Shown here: positions 1-9,455 of the stretch, piece after piece
How positions within the stretch are numbered: position 1 is the first letter of the stretch
How the letters are laid out: the number at the start of each line of letters is the position of its first letter
DNA from: Phoronis australis
Lineage: Eukaryota; Phoronida; Phoronidae
NCBI GenBank assembly: GCA_002633005.1
Contig: NMRA01000457.1
Location: 329,177 to 354,753 of the forward strand
DNA length: 25,577 nt
Direction of reading: 5' to 3'
Notes under the pieces: generated by a model
What the model saw: only the letters and a program-made list of their open reading frames with translations
Told to the model about the DNA's origin: nothing
The model's database searches: none
Program-made: the position numbers and the translations under genes

Positions 1-740
1 ACATCGCAAATTTAGCTACTCGAATGCACGAGTCAGTTAGAGAGCACTGATTCAACTTTCACGCCGGCAACTTGCCTTGCGCTCTAGAGACTTTCAATGG
101 CGGTCGTGAAGAACAGTAAGGCCGTACCTGCATGAATGAAGTCAATTTTGAAATCCGAAATTTGTGAGTATTTAACGCTGCAGGTAAGAGCATAATCTAA
201 ACATTTTCCCGATGATTTAAAAAATCTGTTTTGGCGCGTAAAAATGGCGGGGTAATTTTGCGACCTGGCATTTACGAATGCGAGCTGGATTTTGAAAATG
301 CGACCTGGGAATTTGGCTAGGTCGCAAAATGCGACCTGGCGATTTTATTAGCGTCGAGCCCTGCCAATACCTGCCTCAACGTATTAATGTCGTAATATCA
401 TAAAATGATGTTCATACATCTTACTCTGGAAGTTACATGACAATCCACGAAGACAATTTAGAGCGTTTTAGTGATTGCACCTGATGTTATACGATATCAT
501 CAATTTTTCGACTCTGGGAAATGTACTTCTGTAAAACTTGGCTGTGAAAGAATTAAGCCTCGCCAACCTAACGTCTAATCCGTCACCCATGAAGTGCAGA
601 GTTTATTTGGTGTTTGTGAGAATTTCGTCATCAAACATCTTGATGATGAGAATGTCTTCAGTTCCTGCTTTTGTCAGACCTACCTGGGACATTCCTCCAA
701 TCAGAAGAGCCTTTATGAACAGTTGTGGCTTTATTTTCAG
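1..740 (+). other. Intron of gene A (upstream part)
   Basis: No convincing exon is visible here. The reading frame of the first exon meets a stop (TGA at 716-718) just upstream of the strong acceptor TTATTTTCAG (731-740), so this stretch is non-coding in that frame. It holds the short TGCGACCTGG repeat cluster listed separately. Short open frames on both strands at 538-873 look accidental. Confidence 0.6.
259..346 (+). repeat. Short degenerate repeat of a TGCGACCTGG motif
   Basis: Four copies of a TGCGACCTGG-like core (about 260, 280, 300 and 330) lie 20-31 bases apart. A reverse-oriented copy, CTAGGTCGCA, sits at 317-326. Each core is followed by a short AT-rich spacer. It may be the edge of a dispersed element; no boundaries or target duplications are visible. 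Confidence 0.5.
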
Positions 741-831
741 CCCAGACATACAATGGTGTGTACATAGCTTTGGGTGTAGTGGCATCTGTTATCCTGGGTG
801 GTTTGCTATTAGGCCTACTGGTCTGGAAAAG
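741..831 (+). CDS. Gene A exon: transmembrane helix
   Basis: It is preceded by the acceptor TTATTTTCAG. The exon begins with two bases of a split codon and reads QTYNGVYIALGVVASVILGG and on to VWK. The donor is AAAAG followed by GCAAGT, a GC-type donor. The alternative GT four bases downstream (836) gives an in-frame stop in the next exon, so the GC donor is preferred. Confidence 0.78.
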
Positions 832-2169
832 GCAAGTAATTTAATTTATACAGCTGTGTTGTTGTATTTTTAAATTCGGAAGTTTTCACCTATTAGTGGG
901 TGTTTAACTTCATTAAAGTTGTGTTATGAATTGGGGATGGAAGTTTAAAGGTGGAATGTTGTGAAAAGCATCAAGGATATACTAGCTGACTACAGGAACA
1001 AAAATTATATGTGCGACTAGCTAACAAAAAATTTAAGATTAGTGGCTTCAAGCGGAAGAAAGTTTAGCTGAAAACTGAAGTTTTGTGTAGTTTTGCTGAG
1101 AAAATAAGATTAGTTAATTATAAATATTTTGCAAGTATTCTTTTTTTCTTAATTTGCGTTTTCTCATTCAGTTTGCATCCAAGTGTCTAATTTTATGTCT
1201 TGATAATTTCAGACGCAGAGTGAAGGAGCAAGCTACAGCAGAGATGTCACTCACATATGCTAATCCAAATTACCATAACATTAGTATGGAGTCTGTCCAA
1301 ATGGGGGCAGCGGCAGTGCCATGGCGATTATTTCTTTATGAAAAGCATGAGGTTAGTGATACATCAAATTTAACATAATTTAAGTCCCAATTCAAACTCC
1401 ATCTTGCGTTGTTTTGCAAGAACAAACTCATGGCAGCCATTTTACTCTTGACCTGTAAAATGACAGTCTTGCAATTCAAATTTTTGTTTCGATTTCTGAT
1501 CAGATCTGTCAGTTCTTCTTAAACTTAAAAATCACTTCTAAGATGTGTGAGGAATGCATTGAGTCCAGTTTTGCACTAATTAATGACAAAAGGGGTCATT
1601 TAGAAATTGTATATCACTGAAGCTTGGCAGCTTTGTTTTATAATCTCTATAAATGTAAGACACTATTTCACTTACTAGCGAAATTTATTGTATTACCGTA
1701 GTTCAATTTTTCATAAACAATAAGTAACACTGGCAATTAGATTGTTTTTTTACTTGTAACTGTTCTGTAGCTTCTGTCAGACAACATTTCAGACAAATTG
1801 TGGACATTCCATTAAATTGCAAAAAAACTGAAATTCTGTCAAATTTTTCTGATGTTGGTAAGATTTTGCTTAATAAGAAAGTTTTGAGAGAGTGACCAGT
1901 TACTCCAATCTAAAACTATGACTTGGTAATAACAGAACATGATGCTGGATTTCAAATGTAAAAACTGTTTTTAGGAGCGAGTTTCTATGCTACCAGCGGG
2001 AGCATGTTATGGGGATACCCAGAGTGAAGACTACTCCATTAGTAAAGAGAAGTTAAAAGATGAATGTGATACCCCTCCGCCATCGCCACCTGTCAGGATC
2101 GACAGTAACCATGTGCTGCTTAAGAAACATACGGATACACGTCACGATAGTGATAGTGATAGTGAGTGA
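741..2169 (+). CDS. Gene A: C-terminal part of a single-pass membrane protein (3 exons, 5' end outside window)
   Basis: Three exons (741-831, 1213-1351, 1975-2169) join into 140 codons plus a split first codon and end at TGA 2167-2169. The first exon encodes a hydrophobic helix of about 22 residues (YIALGVVASVILGG onward) closed by a basic stop-transfer stretch, WKRRRVK, formed across the splice junction. This implies a type I topology. The cytoplasmic tail contains ANPNYHN, an NPxY-type motif; in known receptors such motifs bind PTB-domain adaptors or endocytic machinery. It then has a proline run (TPPPSPPV) and an acidic Ser/Asp tail (DSDSDSE). The extracellular part lies outside the window, so the family is not recognised. 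The introns are phase 2 (832-1212, GC-AG type) and phase 0 (1352-1974, GT-AG). The gene converges on gene B. Confidence 0.8.
1213..1351 (+). CDS. Gene A exon: juxtamembrane tail with NPxY motif
   Basis: The acceptor is GATAATTTCAG and the donor GAG followed by GTTAGT. The exon encodes the basic RRVKEQ stretch, then SLTYANPNYHNIS with its NPxY core, then SMESVQMG and a hydrophobic/aromatic stretch, VPWRLFLYEKHE. It ends in phase 0. Confidence 0.8.
1975..2169 (+). CDS. Gene A last coding exon: Pro cluster and acidic C-terminus
   Basis: The acceptor is CTGTTTTTAG. The exon opens in phase 0 with ERVSMLPAGACYGD, continues through SEDYSISKEKLKDE and TPPPSPPVRID, and ends DSDSDSE before TGA. The last codons form a GATAGT simple repeat that runs past the stop codon, so the acidic end may have grown by slippage. 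Confidence 0.8.
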   Translation, partial: ERVSMLPAGACYGDTQSEDYSISKEKLKDECDTPPPSPPVRIDSNHVLLKKHTDTRHDSDSDSE

Positions 2170-2189
2170 TAGTATGAGTAACCAATGCA

Positions 2190-3110
2190 TCAAGTATTGA
2201 AAACTAGATGAGTCTTGTCTTGAAACTAGATAAGTCTTATCTCAGTTGCTCAAGTTGGATAAAGCTTGAATGTCTCAATTATTGAAACTAGACAAGTCTT
2301 ATCTGAACTATTGAAACTAGACAAAACTTATCTCAACTATTGAAACTAGATGGCAGTAAGTCTTATTGTAGTAGTTGAAATTAGATAAATCTTGTTTCAC
2401 CTATTAAAACTCAATGAGACTTATCTCAATTTTTGAAATTAGTAAAGTCTTATCTCAGTCGTTGAAATTAATTATGGCCTATCTCATTTGTTGAGACGTG
2501 ATTAGTCTGATATGAGTTGTTGAAACTAAATAAGTGTCATGTTAATTTTTGAAACGAGATAAGTCGTATCTCAAGTGTTGAAATTAAATTAATAGTCCTA
2601 TCTCAATCGTTGTTACTGGATAAGTTTTTTCGCAGTTATTGAAACTATTAAGTATCCTCTAATTCTTGAAGTTAGGTAGGGAGTCTTATCTCATTTACAA
2701 AAGCTAAGTGCCGAGACGTCATCTTCTCTCGTTGTAGGTGCATAGGGCACAGTAGACGTCCAATGTTGATGTATGTAGTTCCAATTTGTTGGAACTCGTG
2801 GTGTCTTATTTCAGTGGTTCAAGCTAGACAGTCTTGCCTATGCTGTTAAAGACAAATGTGTCTAGTCTCTGTGGTTGAAAATAGACACAGTCAAGTCTCC
2901 TTTTTCAAAATACTTTGAATTATTGACAGTAGATGCATTTTGCTTTAGTTGTTGAACTTTGAGTCATCTAGTGTCAGTTGTGGAAACTAAAGACATGCAG
3001 TTTCAGTTATTGAATTTGGACATTTTTGGTCTCTGTTGTTGAAAGTACATACTAACTATTAATTTCAGTATTTGAAACTAAACCATATAGTTTCAGTGTG
3101 CTAAAATACC
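2190..3110 (+). repeat. Degenerate 29-bp tandem repeat; each unit a near-palindrome
   Basis: TTGAAA-like unit starts fall at about 2282, 2311, 2340, 2375, 2433, 2462, 2491, 2520, 2549, 2578, 2610, 2639 and 2666, giving a period of about 29 bases. A similar period resumes at about 2940-3100 after a less regular stretch. The unit core is AGATAAGTCTTATCT, a 7-bp inverted repeat around one base, flanked by AACT and AGTT that also pair. The best unit is at 2221-2249. Later units keep outer pairing with changed cores, for example TGAAACTA paired with TAGTTTCA near 3080. The array lies wholly downstream of the gene A stop codon. Confidence 0.85.
2777..2796 (+). repeat. 8-bp hairpin inside the 3' UTR array
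   Basis: AGTTCCAA and TTGGAACT pair perfectly around a TTTG loop, in the less regular middle part of the array. Confidence 0.6.
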
Positions 3111-3134
3111 TGGCTGTGATAAAATGGATGTGCA

Positions 3135-3140
3135 AATAAA
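3135..3140 (+). terminator. Candidate poly(A) signal of gene A (proximal)
   Basis: A canonical AATAAA is followed within 10-60 bases by T-rich and GT-rich sequence, as expected of a cleavage and polyadenylation site. Confidence 0.6.
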
Positions 3141-3419
3141 TGTTTTTAATACTCAACGTTTCGTTAGCATTAGCACTGCTAACTTGTTAGTTGTACTTAA
3201 GTTTAGTTTTGTAGTACATGCTATGCAGAATTTTGTATATTATTGTTTTGCTGCTGGAAGATTCGTGAAGTTTGTATCCAATGTTTGTTAGACGTTGGTG
3301 TATATCAGGGATATATGTTGTGAATATGTGTTTGTCTCGACACTACTCCTGTTGGAGTGTTTAAATGGCATGCAAATAATATTTTGAACTTGATGCAAAA
3401 CAGTTTTGATTATACTAAT

Positions 3420-3649
3420 TATAATGTCCGCTGGAGGCTGTATTCTGCATCTATAATGTCCGCTGGAGGCTGTATTTTTGCATCTATAATGCCCGCTGGA
3501 GGCCGTATTTTTGCATCTATAATGTCCGCTGGAGGCTGTATTCTTGCATCTATAATGTCCGCTGGAGGCTGTATTTTTGCATCTATAATGCCCGCTGCAG
3601 GCCGTATTTTTGCATCTATAATGTCCGCTGGAGGCTGTATTCTTGCATC
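3420..3649 (+). repeat. 33-bp minisatellite, 7 units with a 3-unit higher-order pattern
   Basis: Seven units share the core ATAATGTCCGCTGGAGGCTG followed by a T-rich stretch and GCATC. The first is 32 bp, the rest 33 bp. Variants cycle in threes: a TTCTT-type unit, a TTTTT-type unit, then a CCCGCTGGAGGCCG or CCCGCTGCAGGCCG unit, repeating after 99 bp. Because 33 is divisible by three, both strands stay open and create repetitive open frames (3357-3680 forward, 3419-3664 reverse); I regard these as by-products of the repeat. Confidence 0.92.
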
Positions 3650-3950
3650 ATTTGAGACAATCAAGCTAAAAAGACCGTGAGGTTATATGGGTGTGTCATC
3701 TTTGACGCTATTTTGATAGGTTGGTAGAAATGCAACTGAAAAAATGTTAATCACTGGTTTGTCTCTTGGTTATTCTCCATTACAAATGTATCACCACATC
3801 AGCTCCTTCCAGTTTGTATTTATACACTGTGTCTCGGTCTGTATTGGTTATTTCTCGACTTTTTTCACAGACTCCAAGTTTTTGTAATGCCAAGTTACAG
3901 TAAATGTTTTTGTTTGTAATTTTTAAGCTTTCATTGAATAGATCAATAGG

Positions 3951-4192
3951 TTTTTTTTTTTAATTGCAGGTGGTCTGATACATGTATCAGACGTGCGCAG
4001 GCCTCACATGTGGGCCCATTGCACTGATCACCTGGAAAAATATTTTTATGCTTTATTGATGTATGGTTAAAACCGAGCTGAGGAGCTAGAAACCTGGCTC
4101 AAGGGTTTAGCAGTGTGACCTGGTGGGACTTGAACCCACGACCTCGAGTAAAGAAAGCGGGCACTTATCAGCCAGGCCACACTGCCTCCTCC
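3951..4192 (-). mobile_element. tRNA-derived SINE (- strand)
   Basis: Read on the minus strand from 4192, the element begins GGAGGAGGCAGTGTGG and has a good A box, TGGCTGATAAG (4174-4164), and a B box, GGTTCAAGTCC (4136-4126). The B box lies in a perfect T-arm (5-bp GTGGG/CCCAC stem, 7-nt loop). A 12-bp stem with one G-U wobble (4173-4184 with 4111-4122) closes the tRNA-like head. The head lacks a normal anticodon arm, so it is not a working tRNA. The body ends in a poly(A) tail (poly-T at about 3951-3962 on +). TAGGTTT occurs at 3947-3953 and 4193-4199, a plausible 7-bp target duplication. Confidence 0.75.
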
Positions 4193-4199
4193 TAGGTTT

Positions 4200-5160
4200 G
4201 GTTTGGTATAGACTATAGTCTACATGCCAGATATTTTGCGAGAATGACAATTATGTTTTGTATTTTTAATTAGACTGTTTTAAGTCTTTAGGAGGTGTGT
4301 CTTTGTACTGTAATGTGTGTGGTCTCAGACAAACATGTTATTCATGATTTGCCTAATATAGAATCTTCTAAAGCTGCATTACCCCTGTTCAGTTCGGTAA
4401 AAAAAAACAAAAAATCGAATTGGGAAATTTCATAAGGTTGCTTGTCTGGGTAGGATTCTATTTGGGAAATCCATAACCCATTGGAACATCAAAACAATCG
4501 GTGACTGGAGAAAACACTTAAAAGTTAAGGCAATTATGATTGACGAACCTTAAAACTGAGTATTCGAAAGTGGCACCTGTTGGCATTATCTGTGGCTTGA
4601 GTTTTGGACTCATTCTGCAGCAATTTAAAATGAGGTCACTCTGGTGATGCCTTAAACTTTCTAAGCACTTCACCAGTAACAGCTAATGTATCTTTAAGTA
4701 CAGAAGCTACTTTTTACAAAACTTTTGGAAGACTGTAATCTCGGTTGTATGATGTCCAAGATCAAGCTTTGTACTCTCCTTTTTGTCTAGATTGCCCAGC
4801 GGCTGATAACCGTTATTTTGGTCTTAAACCTGATAGGTGTAATCGGGGTTTTCATGGCACTTTGCCATCAACCAGTACGCTCCGCGAGTGTGCCTTTTAG
4901 TGGTTGAAATATTTGCAGGGACACCACATATTAGTCTATTTATACTTATGTTAAATTTTAAACATTTTGAGTGTTAGATTTTACAACTTAGATTTTAGTT
5001 TTGATAGCTATTCACCTTAACCTGTATTGTGCGTTATCACCTATTGGTTCCGAGGTCATCCTAAGGGTCTCGGCGCTGACCCTTCTTAGACTGTAAATTG
5101 CGAAATGTGTCTTAAATGAATAATATGTGTAATAAAACGCTTTGTATTTTTATAAAAGTT
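4200..5160 (+). other. Possible extended 3' UTR or intergenic sequence
   Basis: I see no exon-like open frame here. The stretch ends at a good poly(A) signal (5131), so it may be transcribed as a long form of the gene A 3' UTR, or it may be the 3' end of another transcript with no visible coding part. Confidence 0.4.
5131..5136 (+). terminator. Candidate poly(A) signal (distal)
   Basis: AATAAA is followed by CGCTTTGTATTTTTAT and the GT-rich TTTGTCTGTTCTTAT, a good match to a vertebrate-style cleavage region on the + strand. Confidence 0.55.
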
Positions 5161-6410
5161 TGTCTGTTCTTATATCTTAAAAGCGACTAAAAAGCCGGCC
5201 TCCTTCCGTCACAAAAACAACAACTTCTGATTTAGACTACTTATCGTCACAATTCTTTGTTCCTAGTCAGAATTGATGCGATCTCTCAGTGAAAAAATAG
5301 AGTTGATAATTGCTTGAGAGCAGTTCTTTTAGTTGGCTGCACGTCATTTTATTCACCGCGCATGATCTCTAGACATAAGTTCTTTGCAAGACTATAAGTT
5401 CATAGTTACCATTTGAGTGATGAAGAAGCCGTCGTGACTTATTTTATAGTGGCATAGTGAGTCTAAAATTCAACTGAACACAAAGTTTCATTTGAAAATT
5501 GCGTGAATATGTGCCCTTTCAGTGTTCTAAGAATGTTACGATTTGGAAAAATTTCCAAAACTTGAGTAATTTTGTACGATTGTAAAATGACCGAGTAGAA
5601 TTCCTGCATAATTGTGACCTAAACGAGAAAGTTATGAAATTTCCGTGGGCTCAAAATTTTCCTCCCATGAAATTATGAAAGTTAAGTGTCTTCTGCTTTG
5701 GCATTGAAGCAATTGAATGGTCGCCGGGGCTTGATGCCATGTAGCCTAAATTAGGAAATGTGTACTTATCTTGTCAAAGCGGAGATAGTCGAATAGTCTA
5801 TTGTTAAGGTGATGCACTCCCTAGCAGTGCTTGAGTATGGAAGTCACTTTTTCCTTTGTAACTGTTCGGTCGTAGCCATTCTGGTTCATACTAGCGTACC
5901 TTGTGACCTCAATGTGCTTACACTGCATTACTCGAGTCTTGTATTCATCGAAGCCCCGTGGTCCACGTGTGAATGTTCTGACATCGAACTTGATGGGCGA
6001 TAGACGCCGCTAGTGAATCTCGGCTGACTGGCGTGCCGGCTTGAGTCGGCAAGACTGCCTGGACCTACGAGTCGGCATCGTGACTTTGGCTGCGTGTAAA
6101 TACGGTGTTTCGTGATGAATATGGTGCCCGGACATACTGTAGACTTTGGCCATGGATGGAGACTGGGCTGATAAAATATCATGGACTTGTAACTCAGCGT
6201 AGGCGGGTCCAGGGGGTCCGGACCTCTGTTTTTCTCTTGATTTTAGTGATATCAAATCAACAGTTTTCAAATTGTTTGACTCTCTTTTAAAAAAATCCTT
6301 AATTCAATAAAAATCCTGTATCCGGCCCTGGTTAGTAGCCAAAGCTCAACTAGGCTACAAGGCTAGCGAGCAGTGAGATCCGGGGTGCGTTCGTAGGGAC
6401 CAGCATACTA
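5161..6410. other. Intergenic region between convergent genes
   Basis: No gene is recognised. Several overlapping 60-86 codon frames occur on both strands at 5800-6290, where the sequence is less AT-rich. They share no motif with a known family and have no splice context, so I treat them as chance. Decayed transposon sequence is possible. Confidence 0.4.
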
Positions 6411-6461
6411 GATGCAACCAGGAAGAGATAAGCAGGACTGGTTATCTCTTCCTGATGCAAC
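6411..6461. mobile_element. Miniature hairpin insertion with 8-bp target duplication (hAT-like)
   Basis: A 35-bp segment (6419-6453) is a near-complete inverted repeat: AGGAAGAGATAA and TTATCTCTTCCT around a 10-nt spacer. It is flanked on both sides by GATGCAAC (6411-6418 and 6454-6461). An end starting CAGG and an 8-bp duplication are typical of hAT transposons. The family is inferred; the structure is seen directly. Confidence 0.65.
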
Positions 6462-6601
6462 TCATGGTAGCACGTGCTTTGCTTGTTCTGTTTGACAAAT
6501 CTCGCGAAGACTGTCCAGTCAGGCGGTTTTCAGTTTCTTAAGTTTATGGAACACAGTACCGCATGTAGAACATGAACCAACACTAGCGTGTATTACCAAC
6601 G

Positions 6602-8789
6602 TTAAAGGAGAATGCCACCCAAAAACAACCCTACTTTGTATCAATTTAGATCGAGTAGTTCCACTCGATAGCAGCAAGTTCAGTTGTTTTACCTGATACC
6701 TGACGGCAGACGAAGGTGTTGAAATTAACCAATGACGTAATAGGTTCGAATGCAGTCTTTCCAGCCGTTCACAACACGCTTATACTGGTGTCAACTTATA
6801 GCTTGAATTCATCGCTTTACACCAATAAATCATCGAAATTTGATATAAAAATCTTACAAATACATCGAGTTCTTGAACAAACGTGTTGTTTTATTTCACT
6901 GTTTCGGATTTATACATGACAGCGTTTTTCCGTTCAGTGACTTTACCAGACATAGGGACGGGTTCGAGCGTGTGATAACATCTAGCTTCTGTGGTAACAG
7001 CCAAGTCTTTAGTCTGTTATGACAACGAGCAGGCCAATTATCTACCAGGCTTATTACAGGCCGCGTGTGAACACAGTCGAACTCAAAGTGAATTGGTGTA
7101 TTCGGAAAGAATAGATTGTCGTTGCAGTTGGGCGATTGTGGCAATTCAAAAACTAAACGTGATCACCATTTGACGAAGATTTCAGAAATGCTATTGGTTT
7201 ATGTTCAAATATGTTATAACTTTTATTTTTAACAGCACAGCCCAGTTAGGGTAGATACGATCTTATTGGAGATTAGAGCAATTATCGAAAAAAGAGAGCT
7301 GGCCCTCCAACCATGAATTCCAGAATGGAGTTAATCAGTCGTGTAACAGATTGGCTACAGGGGTAAACTTCCCAACTTCTTGTTGGGCTATAGAATCACA
7401 CAAGTTGGGAGCAACGAGAAAACGCCGTAATGGGTAATTAAATGTATCGTTGCCTACAGAGTTCGGTACTTGGTAGGCCAATTTACCAAGGTCGATCGTG
7501 GGAGTTTGGGTGTGTTTGGTGATAAATTCGAATTATTCCTCCGTGATATACTGACAGGAGAATATAGCTGTGTGTTGCAGTTTTAGACTTGTGATTTTCT
7601 TCAGTTCTAAACACACAAAAAGGTTGTTATCCCAGCCAGTGGCTCGGAACCCGATCACTGAGTCCCGTCGCGGCCGCCGGGACTGGACATCACAAACATA
7701 AACAAGCTTAAGTTGGAAACTAAACCTCCATTCTCGACAAGACTATAATAGTGAGCCAAAGAAACAATGTGCTCATAATTATTTTGGTGAATTAGCCCCG
7801 AAACTGAAAATGTACTTACTTGTCGGGGGCTGCAAAGTTAGGCTCCCCTTCCACACAACCGTCAGGGCAAAAGTTGTACAGTAACAATGATTTGAATAAT
7901 GTATTTGTATATCTAAATAAAGATTCCCCTAACATGTGACCATAGCATATAAAATCGAGTTTTAGTTTCTCAACAGCTTTCTATCAGCAAAAATTGTATT
8001 AGCATGCGCTCACACGGCCTCGGTGCCCGGTCAATTACCTTTATTGCATCTAAAGCCGGTAACGCTGTGGTTTATTCATTGCTGGCTTCTCAAAACATTT
8101 GCACTCACGAATACTCCAAAGGCATTGCAAATTGTATCTAATGAGACAGACTTCGTTTCAGTTTTATATAAACATTTGTTAGGGTGAGAATAATTCATTT
8201 TGAAACAACGCAGAATAATAACCGTCAACATGGCAACTCGCAATCCCGACTTATACGAGAGAGAATCCGACGTAGACTTCACAGCTAGGTCGATCGTTAG
8301 GTTTCACAGGCTATCAATTCGAATCGGAATACACTGATCAAGAAATACCAGAGAGGCCCCGTGAACACTGCTGATTGGGTAGTTCTTTGTTAAGCCATCA
8401 TTCGTCATAGAAATCATTGTCTACGAAATGCCGGCCACAGACACGGAGACGTTTCACGGCCTCATACTTGCTATTAACAGTGTAATTTTCATTCTTCACT
8501 ACCGCGAGCCACTTCCTAAACATTTCAGGCTCTTAAGGAGGTCGAAAAAACTATATACCAACTTTCTTCGCAGCTTCATATTTCTGATAAGCGGGGACGA
8601 TGTAGCGCAACATAGCGGCATTCACTTTGCAGATGAACCACTGACGTCGCTGTGTTGTTTCTCACCTTCCTCATAGGTTAAGGCGACACCTCTCGGCAAG
8701 GTAAGGTCGACCGTATGCGAGGCGATGTGGATATAGACCGATTAAGACGGTAAAAAAGACTAATTATATCGGGTGGCATTCTCCTTTAA
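6602..8789. mobile_element. 2.2-kb DNA transposon with TTAA target site (piggyBac/Kolobok type)
   Basis: TTAA at 6602-6605 is followed by AGGAGAATGCCACCC (6606-6620). The exact reverse complement ends at 8785 (8771-8785) and is followed by TTAA (8786-8789). A 15-bp perfect terminal inverted repeat with a TTAA duplication is the signature of piggyBac- and Kolobok-like elements. Internal open frames are short (the longest, 8428-8676 on +, has 82 codons) and none shows a transposase motif that I recognise, so the copy is probably non-autonomous. It lies about 540 bases past the gene B stop codon. Confidence 0.75.
8040..8076 (-). terminator. Candidate poly(A) signals for gene B inside the transposon
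   Basis: On the minus strand, AATAAA occurs at 8076-8071 and 8045-8040. No AATAAA is visible on the minus strand between the gene B stop (9331) and the transposon edge (8789); only weaker variants such as AATATA near 8980 are present. Use by gene B is inferred. Confidence 0.3.
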
Positions 8790-9330
8790 CCCTCTCTACG
8801 GTCTCTTGTACTGTCGCCAGCCGACAAGAGCGACGTCTTTCGTGAAAATGCACAGTACCGTCTTTACTTGAATACTAAAACGTTCTGAGCCTACATACTG
8901 ACCTATCATTAACTCTCAGTCCGCTCACTTTCATCCTACTTGGAAAACTAAATTCACTGTATTAATTGTAAAAAGGGTCTTATATTTTACTTCAGAATCT
9001 CTTGAAAGAAAAGTCATGGTCACTGGAAAGCAGACCACACACGTGCACTACGCCCCTCGTTTCACCTGCTGAGGCATGACGAGTCGCGTCGTTGTGTGTC
9101 GGGCTAAGTTTACTAAGCTAGGCCTATTTCTTGTAGCCCTTTCGATAAACCATGAGATTATTTGAGTCAATGAACTTTTGTTAATTTTTTTCTTGTCGTG
9201 GCCTATAGTGAACTGCGCGTTCTATCGTTCGTTCTTCGAACGGAAGAGTAAGGTGACAATCAGCGTCAGGTGAAATCTATTTCAACGATGCGATCTTAAC
9301 GCTGATTTCAGCTTCTCGTTCTAATTAGTT
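8790..9330 (-). other. Probable 3' UTR of gene B
   Basis: This sequence follows the gene B stop codon on the minus strand. It has no coding signal and is assigned by position only. The true transcript end is not known. Confidence 0.45.
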
Positions 9331-9455
9331 TCACATCTCAACCAAGGTTATAGTTGCTGAATCAGCAGGTCGTCGTGACAGGTATATTTTTGTCACGATC
9401 AACGTCAACCCAATTCCCAGACCAAGCATAGCGAATCCCAATCCGGCCATGGCAC
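9331..9455 (-). CDS. Gene B exon 7: transmembrane helix and cytoplasmic tail
   Basis: On the minus strand the acceptor CTCTTTCAG precedes GTGCCATGG. Two bases complete the Gly codon from exon 6, then AMAGLGFAMLGLGIGLTLIV forms the helix, followed by TKIYLSRRPADSATITLVEM and TGA (9333-9331). Only this frame fits the phase of exon 6; the other two hit stops. Confidence 0.88.

Larger units (their letters stand above)
2170..3150 (+). other. Gene A 3' UTR (proximal form)
   Basis: The stretch runs from the stop codon to just past the AATAAA at 3135-3140. Almost all of it is the 29-bp palindromic repeat array. A longer 3' UTR to the signal at 5131 is possible; it would include the 33-bp minisatellite and the SINE. 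No RNA data are available to choose between them. Confidence 0.6.

Noticed and set aside
538-873. 111-codon + strand frame overlapping gene A's first exon
   Set aside because: It overlaps the transmembrane exon in a different frame; the splice-consistent frame gives a clear helix and stop-transfer sequence.
3357-3680. Repetitive 107-codon and 81-codon frames on both strands
   Set aside because: They are produced by a 33-bp repeat unit divisible by three; no start context or splice signals.
4111-4184. Functional tRNA gene
   Set aside because: T-arm and boxes are good, but the anticodon arm is missing and a tail with poly(A) follows, so a SINE head fits better.
5809-6290. Four overlapping open frames of 61-86 codons
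   Set aside because: They overlap on both strands, have no recognised motif and no splice sites of matching phase.
8428-8676. 82-codon frame inside the TTAA element as a transposase fragment
   Set aside because: No transposase motif could be recognised; kept only as part of the element.
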